Below are positions 10,301 through 22,300 of a stretch of 64,000 nt of DNA, one piece after another. Origin of the DNA: Diadema setosum (lineage: Eukaryota; Echinodermata; Echinoidea; Diadematoida; Diadematidae); NCBI RefSeq assembly GCF_964275005.1, contig NC_092695.1, forward strand, positions 11,051,697 to 11,115,696. The letters are read 5' to 3'. A program made the position numbers and the translations under genes. Each line of letters opens with the position of its first letter. Position 1 is the first letter of the stretch. The notes beneath the pieces are model-generated. The model made no database searches. It was given only the letters and a program-made list of their open reading frames with translations, and was not told the origin of the DNA.

Positions 10301-13300
10301 AGTGAAGGGTGAGGACGTGTAGAATGGGACGTGAAGTTGGCCCTATACGATCACGTCGGGGTCACCAATGTAGGTATTATGGTGCGGGCCTATGATGTAA
10401 TACCTAACAACTCACCAAATGGCGAACAGGACGACAGGACTGGGGGTACCACCAACAGGAAGGGTAGACGACCGTATGACACTTAGAGTAGTGTAGAAAG
10501 CACCAGGGCACCAGTAGAGGTGAACAGTGTCCTTGTAGGTTGTATTGCACTTCCCGAAATAATATGGACTAACTCCGAATGCACTAAGGGTGTCCGAAGA
10601 CGACAGTGTCCCATAGAAATATGTACAAAATATCCAGCGGCAGCGTGGAGTATACTCCGAGTGCCGCGGCTAGCACAAGCGAGGGTAGAGTCGATCCACC
10701 GCTGGAGCGCTGGATAGAAGAACTGCACGGTCCCTAGCTGGTTGTGGTAGAGTCTGCACACCACAGACCACGCGCTAGCAGGACAGAAGCAGCGATGTGA
10801 TGGGACGCAGATCGCGTTGAATGCAGCGATGTAACGAGGCGCCGATCGCGTTCAGATCGCGTTGAATGCAGCGATGTAACGAGGCGCCGATCGCGTTCAG
10901 ATCGCGTTGAATGCAGCGATGTAACGAGGCGCCGGTCGCGTTGAATGTAGCGATGTTAAGATCCCCAGGATGGAGTGTAGCCTGAAGAAAGGGCGAGTCG
11001 CGATGAAAAGTAGCGAATGCTGCGAAGTACGAAATCCGGGAAAGTGTAATAATCCGTATTGAGTATTATCCGTATGAAATGCCAGTCCACGGCGCGAGGT
11101 ATCGTCAGCGCGAGAAGACGTGTGAAGTATACGGACGTAGTATGCGGACGTGAGTGACTCCAACGATTAGGACGCGCTCTCGGGATGAAAGCTAATCGTG
11201 AAGTGAGGAAGCGTGGAAAATGAAACAGCGTGGTCGGAGAAAACGTGTCACGGACAGGAGCTTTGAGAGTGGTAATTGGCTGATGGAGATGCGTAGCTCG
11301 TCACTAATTGGTAGCTTGTTTCCGTGACACCAAAACAAGAGGTGTGTTTATGAAAATCCGACTACTGTTGGAATGTGAAATACGCGTACCTCGGCACGAT
11401 GACAAAAGCGAAGAATGTAGTGCGCACCTGTCGTGTGCCGGCGCACAAAGAAAGCTCGCGTGGATATTGACAGAATGCTGGGTTGTCAGACAGCATAATT
11501 GACAGCAGCCAGACAGTAAAAATACCGAGATATTGGAAACCGCTACAGGGTCATGTCTTTGACTTTGTAGCTCTGGCCCGGCCTCTGAGCTCTGTTAAAA
11601 GTGTTACGATTTGCATCATACACGTGTAATTGGTAATGGACATTAAACTGTTACAATAATGAAACCAAAATTTCAAAACTCAAAAGGGTCGCTGCACTTT
11701 GTAAATCTATAGTAAGCTGTGTAATTTAGTTTTTAGGGTTAGGGTTGGAGTTGGGTAACATTGCTCTCGGTGTCCTAGGGAAATGCGGACATCGGAGCAG
11801 AGGAAGCTCATCGTCATACAACGACGACAATGTACTAACTATATACAGCCCTGTCGCTGTACACAAGTGCTAGACTAGTGCACGGCGTCTGGTCGGGCTA
11901 ACAATGTACATGTAGGTGTATGATAGTGGGGGGTACATATGGAAGTCTTTCCGAGTTTGATTTTATTTTACGTGTAGCCTGTAGGCTGTAGGTCGTCGTC
12001 GTCTTCTTCTTCTTCTTCTTCTTCTTCTTCTTCTTCCGTGAGAGTGACCACAATCAACTTGATTATTCTGTTACTTTCAAGGAGATCTAAGTTGTATGAG
12101 TCTTTGAAGGTCTGAAGTAAATTTACAACTGTAGTTGCAGAAATAATCATCATCCCAGTAAGTAAATAACTACATACAATTGTAGGTATTAAACTGGCAA
12201 GTCCATAGATGATGATGATAATAATCATAATCTTGACTCTAACGGTTAGTAAAGAATAAAGATTAGAATCTAATTTGCCAGATCGCTGATCTAGACTGAA
12301 AAATACAGTGTTCACCATGTGGTAAACAACTTGACAAAGAATTTTTGTAACTATGAAGACTGCTTTCATTTAAACTTTCCTGTTATTGTTTAAAATGGGG
12401 ACTGTAGACATCATAGTGGAATGCCTTATTAAAGTCTCGTGGAATCTGATGGTTATTGTACATGTATAGTGATATTTGATATGTATTGATATTCTCTGTC
12501 AAAACGTTTGTGATGCCTTTTTTTTTTTTTTTAAGTGCACTAGCATGATTGTACACATTCAAGTTTCAAAAAATTGTGCCATATATCAACGCTGCATACT
12601 GGCACTGGTCTGACGGTCCCTGACCAGTAAAAAACACTGTCGGACCAGTAACTTTTTCGGGAATGGACCAGTAAAAAATTATGGTAACACTGGGTACCTG
12701 CTAGTCTAGCTGGCAGATGGGTTGGACCAGTAGAAAATATAGGTTAGTGTACAGCCCTGCGTATATTTAGGATTTGTCTTGGGTGATGGCTAATTGATGT
12801 TTTACTTCATGAACATTTTGATGTAGCAGTATTGATAAACTAGAACTTTGCCTATCTGCTGGCCTATCTGTGAGTCTCGTGACAAAGAGTATGCCTGCAA
12901 TTGAGTTTAACTCTGTACACTTTTGTTATGTCATCCACTTTTATCTTGAATACAGTTTCTTCAACAGTACCGACACTACCAGTCCACCCTGCAGGTTTTT
13001 CAGATGAAGCCATCTGTGTACTCCAAGAGTTTGGATGAGTTGATCATGTTTTTGTGCCAGGTATTGTAATGCAGTACCAGCAGTGTTAGGCATTGCTTTA
13101 TACTGTTCACACTTTGAAAAGTGTAAGCTGCATGGTCCTACATGCCATCAGTGTCTTTAATATTGTGTGAAAGCCGTTGAATTAATATTACACAGGACTA
13201 TGATTGTTCAATGCTTTTCCAGAGTGGCAGTCTGAGTGAAGAGATCTATTTATCAGACTCCTCTCAAGTTATCCCATAGACAGTAATGTTACTTGTACTA

Positions 13301-16300
13301 TTTCTGAAATGCATCGTTCATAGATGTTGTGATAATGAATGCCTATTTTCAAGACTTTCTTCATCGAAACACCATTTCTGTATATTCTCAGTCAGCAGAG
13401 TTTGACAATTTTTTAATCAAACCCTCGCATTGTTTAGCAATCCTAGTCTACACACAATCAAATTGGAGATTTGGATACTCCACTCTTAGTGTACACTGCT
13501 GTAGTAAAAACTCATATTTAACTTGTATCTTGTATATGTGGCTACATAAAAATTAGAAATAGGAGTGTAAAACTGAATTATTCTTGTTCATATTTGATGA
13601 CTGCTTGTATTACATATGATAAAATGTTGTAGATTATGCCATCAATTTATGAATTCATATCTTTCTTGTAATTCCACACATATTACAGGTCGCACATTGC
13701 TATCCCGAACATTTGTCCGAATATCCCCAACAGCTAAAAGACCTCCTCCAAACATACAGCACAGTACTTAATCCAGACATGAGAATGGTGAGTGTACACC
13801 TATGTTAGTAGGCAAAGTACAATATATATTCCTGCTATTGTAAAGGAATGTCCATGCCCTTTGTATTTGGGTGTGATAAACATTTAAATCTGCATAAGTC
13901 AAAGTCACATTTCATCTTTGCCTTAAAGTTGATTCAATTGCTTTTTCTTTTCTTTTTTTTTTCCCAAATTGCGTGTTGTATGCGAAATATGTACTATTTA
14001 TATTTCCAAAGTAGAATTTTGCATATACAAGTAAGTCTATTTGTCTTGGTCTTTTTGTGGTCTAAACAGACCAATGCAGAGTTATTTGTATTCTGCCAGT
14101 GATAAGGTAGCTGAAATGTAGGTATTATCACATGACAAGCCATCTGCTTTTTTTTCTTTTCCTGTGATATGTTTGCTTAAAGAAGAATTTATGTAAATGA
14201 CCATAACACCTGCTCTGATGAACACTAGTTTCAAATTGTTAATGTTTGGATATTTTTATGCCTCCGCCACGAAGTGGTGCCGGAGGCATTATGTTTTCGG
14301 GTTGTCCGTCCGTCCGTCCGTCCTTCCGTCCGTCCGTAATGAATTTTGTGGACAAGGTAACTATCGAAACCTGTTGAGGTATTCTAATGAAACTTGGCAT
14401 GTATGTGTATTAGGGAGTGAAGTTGTGCCTATCAACTTTTGGGTGCACATGCTCAAGGTCAAAGGTCAAAAGGTCAAGGTCAAATACATAAAATTTCACT
14501 ATTTCCACCATATCTATTGAATGCCTTAAGATATTTTCTTGAAACTTAATGTATACATGTATTACCCAATTAAGATTCTCTGGTGAAAGTTTGGGTCATG
14601 AGGTCAAAGGTCAAAGGTCAAAAGGTCAGGGTCAAATACATAAAATTTCACTATTTCTACCATATCTATTGAATGCCTGAAGATATTTTCTTGAAACTTA
14701 GTGTATACATGTATTACCCAATTAAGATTCGCTGGTGAAAGTTTGGGTCATGAGGTCAAAGGTCAAAAGGTCAGGGTCAAATACATAAAATTTCACTATT
14801 TCCACCATATCTATTGAATGCCTGAAGATATTTTCTTGGAACTTAGTGTATACATGTATTACCCAATTAAGATTCTGTGGTGAAAGTTTGGGTCATGAGG
14901 TCAAAGGTCAAAAGGTCAAGTAGAAATATTAAAGGGTGTGTACAGTTCTGGTCGAGGTGAAGATTTAGCTTTTAACGTTTTGTGAGATATTCAGAAACCA
15001 CTCTATGAGATGTCAAAGAGCATGCGGTTCTAAGGGGTATCAAAAGTTTATTCGATGAAAATCGGTTTTGAAATGGTTGAGATATCCAAAAACAAGGTGA
15101 AACAAAGAGATACTAATAAAGTTGGGGCATGTCGCCTTTTATTATTAGCACTTTTTTGGATATCTCAGCCATTTGAAAACCAATTTTCATCAAATAAATG
15201 CCGAATCCTTCTTATAATCACATGCTCTTTCATATTTCATAAGAGGCTTTTCATTATCTCACTTAGGAATGTTCAAAACATGAATCCCTACCTCAACCAG
15301 TACTGTACAGTCCCTTTAAAACTTCTTTTTTTTCTCTGTACCTTGGAAAATTGTTCAAGGTATCTTCATGGAACGTAGTATATACATATACTGACTGGAA
15401 GTGATTATCTAGAGAATGTAGGGTTCATGGGGTCAAAGGTCAGGGGTCAAAGGTCAAGTGCAAGACTTCAAAATTTTACTATTACCCTCATATTTATGCA
15501 ATGCCAGCAGGGTTATTTTTTTACACTTGGTGTATGCGTATGTAACCTAATAGAAATTCTCTGGAAAGTTTTTTTTTTTCTCTCTTTTTGCCTCAAAGGT
15601 CAAAAGGTCAAAGATCAATTGAAAGTGCTGAACTAACTTTTTCCTCCATACCCCGATCTCGGAAGTGGCTCAAGTTACCTTGAAACTTAGTACATATTAT
15701 GCATGTTCTACCTGAAAGTAATTATCTCATGAATTTTAGGGTCAAGGGCCAGATGAAAATGGTAACAATTTACTATTCAATTCAGAAATTGCACTTTTTC
15801 TCCACACCTGTACCTTGAAAATTACTCAATGCCTAAATGTATGAATGGTTCAAAGTCAAGTTAAAGTCCTTAAATCCCTAGATACATGCTCTCCTATTCA
15901 TCCAATTAAACCTATGTCAAGGAAGGTGAACATTCAACACATTTGTGACAAACTTGTCATTCCAATATTTTGCCAATTTTGTGAAAATGTAATCACACAG
16001 TGTCCACATGTACTATCTAGACCTATTGGGAAAATCATGCATTATGGCGGAGGCATACCAGTCGCCAAAGCGACATTTCTAGTTCTGTCTGAAATTGTTT
16101 GGTCTTGGAAAATAAGGTTTTTGAAGATACCAAGACTTTCTTCTTCATTTACAGTGAACCTCTATTTTGTCCACATGTATGTGATGTCATGATATCTTGT
16201 TTCTTTGTTTAACCCGTAGACACTGTGCAAAGGACTCATATTGCTCAGGAATAGAGGCTTAGTCTCCCCCACCAGTCTCTTGAGTTTATTCTTTGAGCTA

Positions 16301-19300
16301 TTCCGCTGCCAGGACAAAGTCTTGCGCAAGACTCTGTACCAACACATTGTGAATGACATCAAACGCACTAATGCAAAGCGCAAGGACAACAAGTTGAATA
16401 CAGTGAGTCCCAAGTTTTCTCTTTGTCTCAGGAAATTGCTGTGCGCATCAAGCAACGTCAGCGTGTACTCTTCACATTGATGTTGTATTACATCTGTACA
16501 TTTTGGTTTAGATCAATTGTGAACTAATAAATATATTCTTTTCGCTTACTCTTTTTATCCATTATGTTTACCTTTACCAAATGGCTTGTTTTTGTGTGTG
16601 TGTGTGTGTTTTTGTGTGTGTTTTTTTTTTTATGCAGCTTTACTGAAAGGGGAGAGGAAAGCTTGTAAGCAATATCACATATTATGGCAATAGACTTTAA
16701 TATGCAGAGTAAAATGTCAGTTGTCGAAAGCGCTAGTGATTGTCACATCAGTACAACAGACAAATCAATGGATGAAGAATGGATGAAGGCTTGCATTGCA
16801 AGTAAAATGAAACTGAATGTAATGCAGAGTTTTGAAGAAGAAACTTTCATGTACATTTAGGGAAAAACCATATGCCAGAGTATGCAGGTATGTGTTTTGA
16901 CATAATCTTTGCTTTGTCTTGACAGACTTTACAAAGCTTCATGTACACCATGCTGAGGGACAGCAATACTGTGGCAGCCAAAATGTCCCTTGATGTCATG
17001 ATTGAACTGTACAAGAAGAACATATGGTGAGAATTGTGACACATTGGTGTTCTCCGTAGAACTGTTATTTCTCATACATGATGTTCAGTAAGACCAAGTG
17101 AATGGTAAATGTCCTCTGGTGAATGTGATTGTAAAGATAGGATTGTGTTCAAGCAGGCACACTTTCCACAATTAATATGAGTTTCCAAATACCACTTTTC
17201 AAGTACGTGTAGTACACAATCATACATACAGCTGTATGTAGTAACTGGTTCAAGTATCAAAATTGTATGTTTCAGTGCTGTAGTTATTAAGAATAAAAAG
17301 TGTAAAAAGTGTTCGTTATAAATGTACATATTGAAGCATTGACTAGTCTGGATTAGTCACTCACTATTGGGGAGGAGTACCATGTATTGCTGATATTGAA
17401 TAAAGATATGTGTAGATAGATTATGGCGTTTGCTCAGATTGCACTACATGTATATCTTCATAGTTATTTTCAGGATAGAGGCTTGTTTTTCAATCACCTT
17501 CAAGACTTGTCAGTAGTTCCTACTGTGCCCTCATTTCTTCATCAAATTTCCCAAAATTTCCAAGTTGTATTTGTGTTTTGCACCCTAATCAGGAACGATG
17601 CCAAGACAGTGAATGTCATAGTGACAGCATGCTTCTCCAAAGTGACAAAGGTAGTGCTCATAATGTTATATAATTCCCTCATTATACTTTGCTGAAAATA
17701 TCACTGTATGGGATTGCACATAGATATGCACTGTGTATAATATAGGATGTAAGGATTGTGTTTATGTAGTATAGATGTGCAGACTTAGAATTCCTGATGA
17801 AATGAGTATCATTTTTGGTGTACATATATACAAAATGACTGCTTTTTCTCAACTTTATTTTTTTTTTAAAGTGAAAGAGAAATGTAATGCATAGCAGCTA
17901 CATCAAATTATTTAATTATCAAATGAAAAAGTGATTATGAAATAAAAAATCGAGGTGACAGGTGTTGCCATGCAGATTGCTGTGAAATGATAATATATAA
18001 TAGTATATGATAATTTGTTATAATGATTTATTTTGAATTGAGATTGGAGGCTATGCAGATATTTTTTTTTCACTTAAGTATGAAATAGTTGTTTAATCAC
18101 AGAAAAAAAAAAAATCCCATTAGATTTTTCAGACTTACTGACATGCCTTTGGCTTGCAAAGATTGCCTGTCAGGTTATTGATATATAAAGGTTGATTTGA
18201 GGGAAATATTGAAGCTATGAATTGATATTGAATTAGATTGTACATTCCTTTTTTTTCTTATGTCATGTAAAAGATCAGTATGCAATATTATAAATAATTT
18301 AGGATGCTGCCTGAATATATCTCAGAGCTGATAAGCTGTTTTTTTTTTTTTTTTCTTCATTTTGCTCTTGCCTCTCACAGATAATGGTCACAGCACTGCA
18401 GTTCTTTCTTGGGACAGATGAAGATGAGGAAAATGACAGTGACAGTGAATCTGAGGTACATGCCTGCTCTTGACATCAATTCACTGCTTTCTTATCAAGC
18501 ACTTCATGGTAGAATGTCACAAAGAGCACAGTGTCTTTAATAGACCCACCAATTTCTGATCTCTGTAGCTGAAACAAAGTGGCTAACCTTATCAATAGTC
18601 CAAGGACTAACCAAGACCACAATTTGATAGGGTTTGCATGGCAGTTTGCAGATCTGAACAACAACAAGAAACATTTCAAATAAAAAAGACACATAATTAA
18701 CTCTGTTTTCATAAAGCATTATGCACATGGACTATGAAATCCGTGAGTGTTGTCATACTCATATTTAAAGTGCTATGTCAGATGACCAACTTTGTCTCTC
18801 GTCGTTGTATTGGCCACTGCAGGATGAAGGCCCATCAGCCAAGCAACTCTTGATTGCTGAGAAAGTCAACAAGAAGTCCCGGAAGAGGAAGAAGAAAACG
18901 CAGAGGGCATTGCAGGTTCTGCGAGTGAGTATACCTATGAACTACCAGTTTTTATTATTGTACAGTTTGAAATAACGTAACAATTGTAGTGAGGTATTGT
19001 TGTATCAATAGTCTAAATTTATATGTCCCCCATTTATAACTCTGTAAAAGTACCCAGACATACTGCAGTTTACAGAAAACAGCTGCCACAAAAAAAAAGG
19101 TATTTGTATGAATCACTGGAAAAACGAGATGTGTTTTGAGTACATAATAGCACAATGGTTTCTAGCATATACATGTAGTGTATATTTCAGATTCTGATAA
19201 TGATGGATACTGTGGAAGAGGTTGAAAAATTAAATTCAAACTTGTGTAGGAACACAACTTACCCAGCCATGATTTTCTGTGGCAGCATATGGTGGTGGTT

Positions 19301-22300
19301 ATGGAATTGAATGTACAGTAAATATTGTTATAAAATGAAGATAGAAATGATGAAAAAAAGAAATTAGAAATTCTTTGTATAAACACTCGCTTATGGAGAT
19401 TCGTGTCTTGAAAATTTTGGGACATGAGACAAGCTACTTCATACACCTGAACATATTCAATGCATTTAAATACTTCAAATTCTTTTTGTTTGCTTTTCTT
19501 GATACCATCAGGCCTGCTTTGGGCAAGCTGTCTTGTCAGAAACAACATCTGTTATTATTTTTCGCATATGATGTGAATATGCTTGTAAACCAAGCAGTAG
19601 TATTTTACTTTTGGAGTAGTCATTCTTCACAAACATTCTGCATGTGATCATATACAGAGTATGTTCATCAGTTGCATGCTTTTGCTCCTCCAGAAACACA
19701 AAAAGAAGAGGAAGAAGAAGGATGCCTTCAACTTCTCTGCCCTTCATCTCGTGCACGATGCTCAAGGTAATCCAAACTGCAGCTTTTCATCTTGAGCTCT
19801 CTGTGTCCCCTTACATGGCATATTACCGTGTGCCTTGAAGTAGTTCACTGAACTCCATTATAACCAACATGGTTATAATGAAATTGTGGTTACAAAGTAA
19901 AAATTCAGGCCCCAACTTTGTCTGCTTGTTGTTATTTATTGCTTACATTTGTTAATTTATACTAAAATTTCGATTTAACGAAAGAAAACTGCCGGTTCCG
20001 AGGACTTTGTTTTAAGGGGAGTCCACTGTATACTATATATTGATGGTCTATTTTATGTAATGATATCAATGCAGACATCATCCTGTTATTAGTCTTTGGT
20101 CTGTGTGGTATGTTTAGGTGTATTAAAAGGCTTTGATTATTACAGAAATGCTGTACATTCATATTTGTATTATAATTGTAATGCTTCAGGCATATATTTG
20201 ATATTTGGGACTCTCTATGTGTATCCTTTGCTTAATTCTACCTCAGCCTGTACTGGAAGATACTGTAACACTGATGCATCACTACTGTTAAAAGAAAATT
20301 TCCACATTTTTTTCACATGGAAAGATTCTACCAAAGAAGACTCTACTGTTACTTCACTGGAGAAATTTTCTTACTATTTCACAGATTTTGCGCAGCGACT
20401 GTTCAAGCAGCTTGAGAAGACCACAGAGAGGTTTGAGGTGAAGCTGATGATGATCAACCTCATCTCCAGGCTGGTCGGCATCCACCATCTGTTCCTCTTT
20501 AACTTCTACCCCTTTCTCCAGAGGTTCATGCAGCCTCATCAGCGAGGTAGGCCATCCACACCTGTGCCTATGTGTCTGCAAGTTCCATTTACTGTAAAAC
20601 CAGAAATTTTCGCCTGCATGAAATTTTCGTGAGGAGCCAAGATCCGCAAAATTAAAATGCATATAAAAGTTCTTGTTTATACACTTATGCATTGAATACC
20701 AGTGGCAATATGTGAAAATTTCATTCCTAATTATACCCCCACCAAACGAAGTTTGAAGGGGGTATATAGGAATCAGCGGACGGGCGGGCGGGCGGTCGGG
20801 CGGGCGGTCGGGCGGTCGGTCGGGCGGTCGGTCGGGCGGTCGGTCCGTTGCAAATCTTGCGTCGCGAACTACTTCCTCAGTTTTCAACCAATTCCCATAA
20901 AACTTGGCACAGATGTGTGTCTTGGGTTGTAGATGTGCAAGACGTATTTTTTGACAGTACCCAAAAGTACGTTGCCATGGTAACGGCATATTATGTGCAA
21001 AAATGGGTACAAATCTTGCGTCGCGAACTCCTCCCACAGTTTTTGATCAATTTTTATGAAATTAGGTACAGATGTTCATCTGAATATGTTAATGTGCAAG
21101 ACACATATTTCCGCAGTGGCAAAAAGTGCGTTGCCATGGTAACGGCATGTTATTGGTAAAATATAGGGCAAAATGCTTCATGGCAAAACTGCTTCATCAG
21201 TGTTCTTCCAATTCTCATGGAATTCATATGGAATGTTTGTCTTAGGATATAGGTCAGCATGACACATTTCTTGACAGTGACAAAAAGTATGTTGCCATGG
21301 TAACAGCTCACATATTATGAGCCAAAATGATGGAAAATTTTGTGTTGCAAACTACTTCCTCAGTTTTTGCCCAATTTCCATGAAACTTGGTACAGATGTG
21401 TGCCTTTGGTTGTAGATGTGCAAGACGCATTTTTCGACAGTACCCGAAAGTACGTTGCCATGGTAACGGCATATTAATGGCAGAAGATCAAGGAAAGATC
21501 TTGCGGATTTAACTACTTCCTCAGTTTTTTGACCAAAGCTTATGAAATGCTGTTTTGACCAAAGCTTATGAAATGTTGTTTGGCGGGGGTATAACCAGTC
21601 GCTGTAGCGACATTTCTAGTTTTTAGTGTACTTTCAGGGTGGCAGATGGTTAATTTTTTGTGGATTCTTCCCGCATCATAACAGTTCAGACAGCAGTAGC
21701 TCCTGTGGAGTATCTCTTCGGAGTTTGGAGAATAGTGCTTTTGTAAAGTGTGTACCTGTAGTCATAAGTTAACCCTTTGTTTATGGCAACTTGATGTGTC
21801 CTATACATCATCAATGGGGTTTTCTGAATGTAGCAGGGAAGAGCTTAGGCATACAAAATTGTAAGGCCCATGGTATGGTAGTTCGTGTTTGCATGTGCCT
21901 GATATGCAAAAAAAAAACCTCAAAACAAAAACAAAACAAAAAAACCACAACAACAACAACAACAACAACAAGTATTTCAGGCTTGTATTGAGATTGCGAT
22001 ACTTCCACTGCATAGAGTAATATTTTGAAGATGGGCAGATAAGAGCAGACCACCTGAAATATCGAGGGATACGTCATGCTCCTCCTAACCATCCTTTTCA
22101 GAGCATTCTGCCAGAATACTCTACCCTTTCTATCCAACTCCTTCTCTCAAATTTAGTTCTGCCTTGAACTAGATTTTGATCCAAAGATTACCCTCATTCT
22201 CAACTTTACTCTCATTTATCCTCTTCCAAATCCAGAAGTCTTTTTTTATGACAACTACACGGGATGAAAAATAGAAAAGAATGAAAGAGAACTGTTTCCA

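Larger units (their letters stand above)
8186..11547 (-). mobile_element. LTR retrotransposon, internally deleted Gypsy-like (gag remnant only)
   Basis: Two direct LTRs (8186-9169 and 10622-11547) start TGTACAAAATATCC and end ACCGCTACA, so they have canonical TG...CA ends. They appear identical except for a GGCAGC-type expansion in the left copy. The 1.45-kb interior holds one reading frame on the minus strand with a gag-like Cys motif. A purine tract (minus strand GGAAGGGGGCTAAA) immediately precedes the left LTR, fixing the orientation: 5' LTR on the right, 3' LTR on the left. Protease, RT, RNase H and integrase are absent, so it is non-autonomous. I found no clear target-site duplication (gggga on the left, gggtc on the right). 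LTR identity implies a recent insertion. Confidence 0.85.
7428..11900. mobile_element. 16-bp TIR element, split by an LTR retrotransposon
   Basis: TAGCCCGACCAGACGC at 7428-7443 is exactly inverted at 11885-11900. Subterminal sequence is also mirrored: 'gtacagcgactgggctgt' (7686-7726 and 7960-8001) against 'acagccctgtcgctgtac' near 11845. Removing the LTR element (8186-11547) leaves about 1.1 kb with no long ORF. TA at both outer ends could be a TA target duplication. Family unknown. Confidence 0.5.
7341..12955 (+). other. SDAD1 intron 1 (5.6 kb, transposon-filled)
   Basis: The largest SDAD1 intron. 7428-11900 is a TIR element carrying a nested LTR retrotransposon. The remainder is AT-rich with a CTT microsatellite at 12002-12036 and a short stretch (12600-12745) repeating 'gaccagta(g)aaaa'. 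No additional exon is supported. Confidence 0.7.
14252..16082 (+). mobile_element. Helentron-like non-autonomous element, family A copy 2
   Basis: The 5' end TATGCCTCCGCCAC folds with GTGGTGCCGGAGGCAT into a GAA-loop hairpin (14258-14289). The 3' end has the inverse GGCGGAGGCATA, the stem-loop GTCGC-CAAA-GCGAC (16061-16074), then atttCTAG and TT. Inside is a GTCCGTCC microsatellite and at least three direct units of about 147 bp (14440-14930) beginning with AGGTCA clusters. A 383-bp TTAA-flanked foldback (14933-15315) is nested in it. It occupies SDAD1 intron 3 and has no Rep/helicase ORF. Confidence 0.65.

Noticed and set aside
10594..10613. Primer-binding site for the LTR element
   Set aside because: The minus strand has TGG eight bases after the 5' LTR, but the following bases could not be matched to a specific tRNA 3' end.
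11968..12369. 133-residue minus-strand frame with an acidic tail
   Set aside because: The acidic run is a CTT microsatellite read in antisense, and the remainder is AT-rich intron.
20096..20632. 178-residue plus-strand frame as a separate gene
   Set aside because: Its conserved part is SDAD1 exon 10; the rest is read-through into the flanking introns.
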